Below the pieces are notes generated by a model that worked only from the letters and a program-made list of their open reading frames with translations, searched no databases and was not told the DNA's origin. Below, piece by piece: positions 5,825 through 11,233 of a DNA stretch of 11,233 nucleotides. The stretch covers positions 1-11,233 of the forward strand of contig DGYA01000047.1 in the NCBI GenBank assembly GCA_002396505.1. The letters are read 5' to 3'. Position 1 is the stretch's first letter. Every line of letters begins with the position of its first letter. The translations under genes were made by a program, and so were the position numbers. This DNA comes from Cyanobacteria bacterium UBA5018 (lineage in GTDB: Bacteria; Cyanobacteriota; Cyanobacteriia; PCC-6307; Cyanobiaceae).

Positions 5825-8758
5825 CTAGGGCGCTAGGGCCTCTCCTGCGGGGCTGTCGTGGACAGGTAAATCAGAGGAGTTGTTGATGACATCGGCAGTG
5901 GCGGCCATCTCGCTGGCGGTTATATCGTTAGTGGCCATATCGCTGGCGTTCATATTGCTGGCGTTCATATTGCTGGCGGAGAGGGGGGCCAAGGGCCGTT
6001 CGGTGGCAGGAGCTTGAGTTGCTGCCGCCACTAGATCCTCCACTTCGCATACCGGGAAGCGATTGATCGCCTTCAGGGCCAAGCGAGCATTGCGGCGCAA
6101 CCGCTCGCTTACCAGCTCGCAGTAGGGCACTTGGCTGAGCAGGTCGACGGTGCGGCGCAGCACCCGCACCACATCGCCCTCATCAAGGGAGCTGCTGGTG
6201 ATCACCTCATTCCAGCTGGCACCAGCGGCCCAGGCGTGCACCAGCCCCGTCAGCTCTGGCTCCCACCAGATCGGGAAGTTGACGCGGGCCTGTTCCTGTT
6301 GACGGCCAAGTTCGCGCCGCAGCCCCCGCAGATCGTGCAGGGCCTCCTCCACCAGCGGTGGCGGCGGGAAGGCACACCAGAGATCGGGGCGGTTTACCTC
6401 GGTGGAGATCGCCTCCAGCACAGCCGCCAGTTCGGCTGGATTCAGTTCATCGAGATAACCGCTGATCAGCGCCAGCCCTAGCCACAGTTCGTTGTCGCCG
6501 CGCAGGGCGGCCACGGTGCGGCCCACCTCCGTGGGTTGCAGGCCGTCTTCCCCGGCCAGGGCCCCGAAGTGGCGCAGCACCTCGATAAGGGCCAAAAAGG
6601 TATCCCAATGGCGGTTGGAACGGAAGTGGAGCAGTCGCTGGTGCTCCTCAATCTCCTGTTCCAACTCCTCCCGCCGCCGGCGATGTTTTTGCAATTGCTT
6701 GCGATCGCCCCAGCGGTGGGCGGGATGTAACTCCAGCTCCTGCTCCAGTTGCTGCACCAATTGGCCCTGGGTCAACACCTCACCTGCCAGGTCGTACTGG
6801 GGGGTGTGCATGTCGTGGCGGCGGGCCATGGAGGCCACCGCCAAGGCCAGGCCGCCGCTGAGCTGATCGCCGTGGCGCAGTTCCCCCAGCCGCTGCAGGT
6901 CTGGGCTGGAGATGGCGCCCACCTGCAGGCAGCTGAGCTCCGCATGCAGGCTGACCACGGCGCTGCAGGGCAGTAGCACCCAGAGATTGTCGTCGGTGAG
7001 GCAGAGCAGTAAGGGGAACTGGCCTGGCCCCTTCACCTTGGCTACGATCACCGCCGGGGTTACCTGGCCCTTGAGCTGGGGTGCCTTGAGGCTCACCAGG
7101 CTGCCCTCGCTGGCGAATTGCAGAGCCAGGGTGAGTTCGTGGACCAGGGTTTCCTCCGCCTGGGACTGCAAAATCCGCAGCAGGCGCCGCTCCTCCCGCA
7201 GCCGGGCGCGCTTGTTTTCGTAGGCCTCGAAGTCTTCCCAGGGCACGTCTTCTGAGCCGTCCTCCAGGCGGTTGAGTTGGTCCTGCAGCTCGGCGATGCG
7301 GGCCTTGTCGTCGGCCAGATCCAAGGTGGCCAGATAGCGCCCGAAGCTGCGCTCCACCAGCTCCCGCGCCTTATCCAGGTCGTAGCGCTGCAACAGGTTG
7401 AGCACCATCCCGTAACTGGGGGTGAACTGGCTCACCAGGGGATCAGAGGGGCTGGTGGCCAATTCGCCAGCCTCCCGCACCCCCTCAAAGCGGCTCTGCA
7501 CGGTTACGACATAGCCCTGGGAATCGAGGCCCCGGCGACCGGCGCGCCCGGCCATCTGCAGAAATTCACTGGCCATCAGGGGTCGATGGCCCCGTTCGGT
7601 GCGCTTGGACAGGGCCGATATCACAGTGCTGCGGGCGGGCATGTTGATGCCAGCCGCCAGGGTTTCGGTGGCAAATACCACCTTGATAAGTCCCTGTTGG
7701 AACAGCTCTTCTATCAATTCTTTCCACGCCGGCAGCACGCCGGCGTGGTGGGAGGCGATGCCCCGTTGCAATGGCTCCGCATGGCCCTCCCGCACCGCTT
7801 CTGGGGTGGCGGCGGCGAAGGCATCCAGCCGGCTGCGGATACGCGCCTGTTCGGCCGGCGTCACCAGGCAGGCCTTGCCCATGTCGCGCACCCCCTTATC
7901 GCAGCCACGGCGGCTGAAGATGAAGTAGATGGCCGGCAGCATCTGCCGCTCCGCCATCTGGGCCACCACAAAGGGCAGCGGCGGCGCTTCCGGCTGGGGC
8001 GGTTTGGGGGATTTGTTCGGGCCCTTGCGGCGGCTGCCCTTGGGGGGGCGCCAAACTTTGCAGTTGGGATGTAGGGCCGTGCCAGCGTCGTTGAGTAGCG
8101 GATGTAGGCCCTTGGCGCTGCAAAAACTGAATTGCAACGGCACCGGTCGGTAGTCGCTGAGCACCAAGTTGGTGGGGCCGTGAACGCTGTGGATCCAGTC
8201 GGTTAGTTGGCCGGCATTGGCCACCGTGGCCGATAGGGCCACCAGCTGCACCGGTGGTGGGCAGTGAATGATGGATTCTTCCCATACCGTGCCCCGCTGG
8301 GAATCGTTCATATAGTGGCACTCATCAAGCACCACTGCTTCTACGTCTTCTAGCGGATCGTCTTCGCGGTTATCTATTTCTAGATATAGCATATTGCGGA
8401 AGATCTCGGTGGTCATAACCACGATCGGCGCCTCGCGATTGAAGCTGAGATCGCCAGTGAGTAAGCCCACCTGATCAGCGCCGAATTGCTGACGAAAATC
8501 CCGCAGTTTTTGGTTGGAAAGGGCCTTTAGCGGCGTGGTGTAGAACACCTTGCGCCCATGGGCGAGGGCGCGATAAATGGCGTATTCACCCACCAGAGTT
8601 TTGCCAGAGCCGGTGGGGGCGCTCACCACAACAGAATGGCCCTGGTTCAAGGCATCGATCGCCTCTAGCTGGAAGGGATCGAGCGGAAATGGAAAGAGCT
8701 GCTGCAGCGGCGGCACCCTGGTGTCGGCGGCGGGGCCATCGGTGCTGCTGCTGGGCAT
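5825..8758 (-). CDS. SKI2/MTR4-like DExH RNA helicase
   Basis: A 977-residue superfamily 2 helicase that presumably unwinds RNA with ATP in the cytoplasm. Motifs in order: Q-like FPFPLDPFQLEAI (22-34), I APTGSGKT (47-54), Ia TTPLKALSNQK (74-84), Ib GLLTGD and MTTEIFRN, II DECH (145-148), III SAT (176-178), a basic Pro/Lys linker (about 236-262), IV IYFIFSRRGCD (277-287), V FATETLAAGINMPARS (362-377) and VI QMAGRAGRRG (401-410). The C-terminal half holds a coiled-coil region and a DSHCT-like domain ending with RLRRNARLALKAINRFP. This is the usual architecture of cyanobacterial SKI2-like helicases. The last ~60 residues are a low-complexity tail built on a 15-bp repeat. The start ATG at 8758 precedes the first conserved block by about 20 residues. 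The PIN remnant follows directly in the same frame. Confidence 0.95.
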   Translation of the reverse strand: MPSSSTDGPAADTRVPPLQQLFPFPLDPFQLEAIDALNQGHSVVVSAPTGSGKTLVGEYAIYRALAHGRKVFYTTPLKALSNQKLRDFRQQFGADQVGLLTGDLSFNREAPIVVMTTEIFRNMLYLEIDNREDDPLEDVEAVVLDECHYMNDSQRGTVWEESIIHCPPPVQLVALSATVANAGQLTDWIHSVHGPTNLVLSDYRPVPLQFSFCSAKGLHPLLNDAGTALHPNCKVWRPPKGSRRKGPNKSPKPPQPEAPPLPFVVAQMAERQMLPAIYFIFSRRGCDKGVRDMGKACLVTPAEQARIRSRLDAFAAATPEAVREGHAEPLQRGIASHHAGVLPAWKELIEELFQQGLIKVVFATETLAAGINMPARSTVISALSKRTERGHRPLMASEFLQMAGRAGRRGLDSQGYVVTVQSRFEGVREAGELATSPSDPLVSQFTPSYGMVLNLLQRYDLDKARELVERSFGRYLATLDLADDKARIAELQDQLNRLEDGSEDVPWEDFEAYENKRARLREERRLLRILQSQAEETLVHELTLALQFASEGSLVSLKAPQLKGQVTPAVIVAKVKGPGQFPLLLCLTDDNLWVLLPCSAVVSLHAELSCLQVGAISSPDLQRLGELRHGDQLSGGLALAVASMARRHDMHTPQYDLAGEVLTQGQLVQQLEQELELHPAHRWGDRKQLQKHRRRREELEQEIEEHQRLLHFRSNRHWDTFLALIEVLRHFGALAGEDGLQPTEVGRTVAALRGDNELWLGLALISGYLDELNPAELAAVLEAISTEVNRPDLWCAFPPPPLVEEALHDLRGLRRELGRQQEQARVNFPIWWEPELTGLVHAWAAGASWNEVITSSSLDEGDVVRVLRRTVDLLSQVPYCELVSERLRRNARLALKAINRFPVCEVEDLVAAATQAPATERPLAPLSASNMNASNMNASDMATNDITASEMAATADVINNSSDLPVHDSPAGEALAP
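5906..5980 (-). repeat. Five 15-bp units encoding a pentapeptide tail
   Basis: On the plus strand the units are CATCTCGCTGGCGGT, TATATCGTTAGTGGC, CATATCGCTGGCGTT, CATATTGCTGGCGTT and CATATTGCTGGCGGA, contiguous at 15-bp steps. Read in the helicase frame they give SASNM, NASNM, NASDM, ATNDI and TASEM, residues 927-951. The two units nearest the domain differ least, so the tail grew by duplication. It lies beyond the conserved DSHCT-like region and is probably disordered. Confidence 0.85.
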
Positions 8759-8840
8759 GGTTTGATCTTAGTGGAGAAAGCCGCCTGAACCCGAGCTAAT
8801 GACCATTTAAGCCGAGCTCTGCCGCTGAGCGGCTTGGGAA

Positions 8841-8943
8841 ACGTCGATCAGCCAGCGCCGATCAGGAATCGCCGATCAGGAACCGCAGATCTGGTACTGC
8901 TGATCAGCCAGTGCCAATCAGGAACTACATGGTTGATCAGGAA
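8841..8943. repeat. Seven 14-bp repeats with a GATCAG core
   Basis: Units step exactly 14 bp from 8841 to 8924: ACGTCGATCAGCCA, GCGCCGATCAGGAA, TCGCCGATCAGGAA, CCGCAGATCTGGTA, CTGCTGATCAGCCA, GTGCCAATCAGGAA. A seventh (TGGTTGATCAGGAA, 8930-8943) follows after 5 extra bases. The consensus is about NNGCCGATCAGGAA. A 14-bp step cannot keep a reading frame, so the array is non-coding. It lies upstream of the helicase start and next to the IS66 remnant. The rest of 8759-9023 shows only a short palindrome, GCCGCTGAGCGGC (8821-8833), and no gene. Confidence 0.85.
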
Positions 8944-9383
8944 CTGCGGCTGGCGCACAAGCAGAGACTGTTCTTGACCTCCTGAGGGGTGTCCACTGCC
9001 TTGCGATAGCGGACCAGCCAGCGGCAGCGGCGCTTGATCAGGGTGTCAGTGCTGAGATCGGCGCGGAACTGCTCAACCTGCGGCGGGAGCTGTTTGATCG
9101 ATGGCAGCGGTGGAAGAACGGCTCGATCGACTGGCCAAGCTTGCGGCGATGTTGCAAGCCGATCTGGCAGTCATTCGAGACCTTGTTGCAAAGGGGTGGT
9201 GGATCTGGGTTGCCAGCGCGCTGAGCAGACCCTATGGGCCAAAAGGCTGCGCACCTGCCAGCAGTTGTTACAAATGGCCTATGGCCTATGGGCCTTAGAC
9301 CTTCCTGGAGGTCCAGGGGGGCGAGCCCACTAACAACGCCCCCGCCGGGTGGCCCGGGGAACACCCCCCCCGAGGCTCCCAAA

Positions 9384-9417
9384 AATCCGTACGCGACAAT
9401 CTCGCTCCATACGGCTC
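9384..9417 (-). ncRNA. Group II intron domain V
   Basis: On the minus strand the element begins GAGCCGTATG and ends CGTACGGATT, exactly the canonical 34 nt. The lower helix pairs GAGCCGTA with TACGGATT and carries the AGC catalytic triad. The usual ending is CGGTTC or CGGTTT. Here the T opposite the triad G is A, replacing the conserved G-U wobble with a G-A mismatch, and the apical stem is poorly paired. This suggests a catalytically dead copy, which is an inference from the consensus. Confidence 0.75.
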
Positions 9418-9458
9418 CTGTTATCCCAACATTACCGCCGCAAGTGGTGCCAATGCCT

Positions 9459-9500
9459 TCACTTTTGTTGGCAGCGCGTTGTTCTCTGAACCACTTGCAT
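9459..9500 (-). pseudogene. Stub of the intron-encoded reverse transcriptase
   Basis: An ATG at 9500 preceded by GGAGGA opens 13 codons (MQVVQRTTRCQQK) before a TGA. The beginning MQxVQRTT resembles the N-terminus of cyanobacterial intron-encoded maturases as I remember them. Everything from the RT domain to the endonuclease domain is absent, because domain V begins only 41 nt after the stop. Confidence 0.45.
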
Positions 9501-10071
9501 TCCTCCCCGCGAACTGGTTGATGCTTTGGCTCGGATTAGATGACGCAACCCTTCTCTCCAGAGCCATTACAGCCCCTTCATCACTACCACGGGCTGCTTC
9601 GCCCCTGCCATGGGCATTGGTATTCTTCCTCGCGATTGCGGCCAGATGTGACCTTCCCTACCGCTGCGAGGAAGACTGGCGCGTAAAATAACCACCAAGC
9701 TTATTAGGCACCGTAAAATGGGGTGGTTTGGAGCCAGCCCCTGCAGGCCGACTGCGGGAGGCCAAAATCCCATCGTCCTCGATACAGTTGGATCAGTGTT
9801 CATAGAGAACACTTGACTTCTGGTAAAATTAGGCTTAACCTTATGCACAGAAGTAAGAGCCTAGCACCAGCCGGTGATTCAGCTCAAAATCCAGGATTTG
9901 CCGAGCAACAGCCGTGGCGACCGGTCTGGCAGAGGCGCCATCAGCCTCAGCCGCCTGCTGGCGCTCACCATCATCAGGCCACAGGGCCGGGATGACTGGC
10001 AGTTTCTGGATCAGGCCTGGATCGCCCCTCACCGCGGCGGGGTGATGCCTGCCTGGCGGCCGGATCCCTGA

Positions 10072-10197
10072 ACTGCTCAGCACAACAGACACGTCCATTG
10101 GCGGCCTGTGAGCAGCGATCAGGGGTGGATTGGTCTGGTGGTCCGTCAAGCGCCCCTGAATGCATAGGATTAACTCAACTACGCACAGTTCATTACC
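10072..10197. other. Gap between the IS66 remnant and the sulfotransferase gene
   Basis: These 126 bp hold the presumed promoter region of the sulfotransferase pair and the right flank of the IS66 remnant. I could not identify a terminal inverted repeat, a target-site duplication or a well-matched promoter. The sequence becomes less GC-rich after about 10150, marking the composition change into the two sulfotransferase genes. Confidence 0.4.
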
Positions 10198-10971
10198 ATG
10201 AGAGCCCCCGTTTTTATCATTGGTTTTCCGCGATCGGGGACTTCCTTTGTGGGCAAGTTGATATCTAGGTTCACCGGATACCAATCCCATGGTGAATCTC
10301 ATACGCTCACGTTGCTGCAGGAGGTGCATCACCGGATTAACCTCTACCGACGACGCACGGATTTTACAGGCAAGGAACTGGTGAAGCAGTTGAACATGCA
10401 AGCACTCAAGGATCTTAACACCACGTTCTTTCGCGAGTTCTACCTTGACATTTATGGCAGTGAAGAGTTCATTGATAAAACTCCTGGCGCTGTGGCTTGC
10501 CATGGCTGGGGTGTAGTAAAACAAGTGTTTCCCAACGCCGTATTTGTGGCCTGTGTGCGCAGCCCAGTCGAGGTCTTCGAATCCGCTGCACTGAAGTTTG
10601 GCGGACGTGGTGGTGCCGCAAGCAACACGAATTCCATTAAGGTGGCAGAGGGCTGGGTTGCGGCGATGGAGGGAATTGAAAAGCTGGCTGAATCTCCCTT
10701 CGCCGCCGACCTTCACGTGGTTTCTCAGCTGGAACTACGCGTTGATCCCAGCACCACTGTCACCAATCTGTTTCGATTCCTAGGACTTCCAGAAAGCTCG
10801 ATCCCAGAGGGCATCGCACTCTGCAACAGCTCACGGGAGGATGTGCTTACCGAATCAATCAATAAGCCGACGTATAAAACACTCAGCCAGCTGGCAATGA
10901 CGCCTATGGAAGCCGAAAAATTCCGATCCATCTGTGCAGCCATGTGCTCCCGATGGGAAATTTCCCTGTAA
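10198..10971 (+). CDS. PAPS-dependent sulfotransferase family protein
   Basis: A complete 257-residue soluble protein of the sulfotransferase superfamily, which transfers sulfate from PAPS to a sugar, lipid or protein acceptor. The 5'-phosphosulfate-binding loop FIIGFPRSGTSF (residues 6-17) stands at the N-terminus, and the 3'-phosphate-binding motif CVRSPVEVFES (119-129) has the expected Arg and a Ser two residues after it. HGESH (31-35) and FIDKTPG (91-97) match the positions where the family keeps substrate-pocket and catalytic residues. The length is short for the family but not truncated. The acceptor cannot be predicted. The start ATG gives the P-loop at the usual distance from the N-terminus, and no Shine-Dalgarno is seen. 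A second sulfotransferase-like gene follows 13 bp after the stop. Base composition is visibly less GC-rich than the genes left of 8759, consistent with acquired DNA. Confidence 0.88.
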   Translation: MRAPVFIIGFPRSGTSFVGKLISRFTGYQSHGESHTLTLLQEVHHRINLYRRRTDFTGKELVKQLNMQALKDLNTTFFREFYLDIYGSEEFIDKTPGAVACHGWGVVKQVFPNAVFVACVRSPVEVFESAALKFGGRGGAASNTNSIKVAEGWVAAMEGIEKLAESPFAADLHVVSQLELRVDPSTTVTNLFRFLGLPESSIPEGIALCNSSREDVLTESINKPTYKTLSQLAMTPMEAEKFRSICAAMCSRWEISL

Positions 10972-10984
10972 AAGTTATTTCACC

Positions 10985-11233
10985 ATGAAAAACTCAGTAA
11001 ATACCATATTTCTTCATATTGGGGCGGGAAAAACTGGCACCACCGCCATTCAGGCGACTATCCCACCGATGCGCCGCAATCTTGAAGATGCAGGATTGCG
11101 TGCTCCACTGGATCCTGCTGTGCCTTCAGAATTTGAGTTTAGGCCAAGGGTTGGGAGTGGATATTCTTTTTCTATCGCCAAACTTCTGAATCCCAGATTC
11201 AAAAATTCCATACCCCTTGGCGCGGAAGAAACA
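10985..11233 (+). CDS. Sulfotransferase-like protein, 5' part
   Basis: The first 83 codons of a gene that runs off the window. The N-terminal FLHIGAGKTGTTAIQ (residues 9-23) is the phosphate-binding loop typical of a sulfotransferase subgroup whose members begin with HIGxxKTGTTxxQ. It is followed by a helix with MRRNLEDAGL, as usual for these proteins. The 3'-phosphate motif lies outside the window, so the call rests on this loop. The ATG is 13 bp after the previous stop, so the two genes probably form an operon and may modify the same or related acceptors, but they belong to different subgroups (GFPRSGTS versus HIGAGKTGTT) and are not tandem duplicates. No Shine-Dalgarno is visible. Confidence 0.75.
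   Translation, partial: MKNSVNTIFLHIGAGKTGTTAIQATIPPMRRNLEDAGLRAPLDPAVPSEFEFRPRVGSGYSFSIAKLLNPRFKNSIPLGAEET

Larger units (their letters stand above)
9343..9848 (-). mobile_element. Degenerate group II intron lacking its maturase gene
   Basis: Read on the minus strand this ~506-nt segment starts GTGCATAAGG (consensus GTGYG), continues with intron-like ribozyme text including GTGGTAGTGATGAAGG and CTGTAATGGCTCTGGAGAGA, then GGAGGAATGCAAGTGG at the place where an intron-encoded protein would start. Only about 40 nt later comes a stop, and then the 34-nt domain V (9417-9384) and a GC-rich domain VI-like hairpin, GCCTCGGGG facing CCCCGGGCC. The reverse transcriptase/maturase gene (normally 1.5-1.8 kb) is therefore deleted, and domain I also looks short. 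The segment splits the IS66 transposase reading exactly between EPTNNA and the downstream PVIQLKI, as an insertion would. Ends are approximate to a few bases. Opposite orientation to the transposase means it could not splice from that mRNA. Confidence 0.72.
9024..10071 (+). pseudogene. IS66-family transposase remnant, frameshifted and interrupted
   Basis: Pieces of an IS66 transposase C-terminal half can be read in order on the plus strand but in changing frames. Frame at 9051 gives AEIGAELLNLRRELFDRWQR and WKNGSIDWPSL. After an extra G near 9195 the next frame gives GVVDLGCQRAEQTLWAKRLR and TCQQLLQMAYGLWAL. A third frame from 9302 gives FLEVQGGEPTNNA, the conserved EPTNN motif of the family. 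The reading is then broken by the opposite-strand intron (about 9343-9848). It resumes at 9874 with VIQLKI, GAISLSRLLALT, RPQGRDDWQFLDQAWIA and HRGGVMPAWRPDP, the usual IS66 C-terminus, and stops at 10069-10071. At least two frameshifts plus the insertion make it inactive. No convincing terminal inverted repeats were found, and the N-terminal half is missing. The family call comes from remembered motifs. Confidence 0.8.

Noticed and set aside
7277..8074. 265-codon plus-strand open frame inside the helicase gene
   Set aside because: The minus-strand helicase motifs run through the same bases. The plus reading has shadow-like composition and no family features.
9101..9298. Small plus-strand protein with a coiled-coil look (MAAVEERLDRLAKLAAMLQA)
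   Set aside because: It is an alternative frame of the IS66 remnant. The blocks in the other frames match the transposase better.
9302..9691. Plus-strand open reading of about 130 codons starting from the EPTNN motif
   Set aside because: Only the first ~14 codons are IS66. The rest runs antisense through the group II intron, so it is open by chance.
9841..10716. 291-codon minus-strand open frame spanning the IS66 end and the sulfotransferase gene
   Set aside because: It overlaps clear plus-strand sulfotransferase motifs and the transposase C-terminus, and its protein shows no recognisable features.

Overview
The window looks like a high-GC chromosome segment from a picocyanobacterium of the Synechococcus/Cyanobium type. 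This rests on two proteins belonging to families I know mainly from cyanobacteria (DUF3086 and DUF3119), a TGD1/MlaE-type permease and a SKI2-like helicase of the cyanobacterial kind, and at least four copies of the HIP1 octamer GCGATCGC (1547, 3669, 5679, 6701), a hallmark of cyanobacterial genomes. The assignment is by recognition, not by search.

Layout. Positions 2-565 (+) are the 3' part of proC. It converges on a co-directional minus-strand block, read from high to low coordinates: a GPH-type MFS transporter (5208-3790), an MlaE-family ABC permease (3793-2996, ATGA overlap with the transporter), a 259-bp spacer full of short repeats, a DUF3119 membrane protein (2736-2263), a DUF3086 protein (2212-1250) and plsY (1245-589). 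PlsY is the acyltransferase that makes lysophosphatidate, and MlaE proteins move lipids, so the block may be a membrane-lipid neighbourhood. A tRNA-Gly(UCC) at 5303-5373 (+) separates it from a second minus-strand unit: a DExH RNA helicase (8758-5825) followed in the same reading frame by a PIN-domain remnant (5824-5456) that lacks the first catalytic aspartate.

From about 8759 to 10197 there is no intact gene. This stretch holds a set of seven 14-bp GATCAG-containing repeats, then a frameshifted IS66-type transposase remnant on the + strand. The transposase is interrupted by what reads as a group II intron on the opposite strand (about 9848-9343), whose reverse transcriptase/maturase gene has been deleted to a stub. 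The intron is recognised from its 34-nt domain V, a plausible 5' end, and the transposase reading resuming on its far side.

After this mobile-element graveyard come two + strand genes that look visibly poorer in GC: a complete PAPS-dependent sulfotransferase (10198-10971) and, 13 bp later, the first 83 codons of a second sulfotransferase-like gene running off the end. This right end looks like the edge of an accessory island, perhaps for sulfated surface glycans, next to an otherwise housekeeping region.

The strongest unusual items are the intron nested in the dead IS66 copy, the recurrence of 14/15/36-bp tandem repeats at five places, and the in-frame helicase/PIN arrangement. I do not see a clearly new multi-gene defence or metabolic system.
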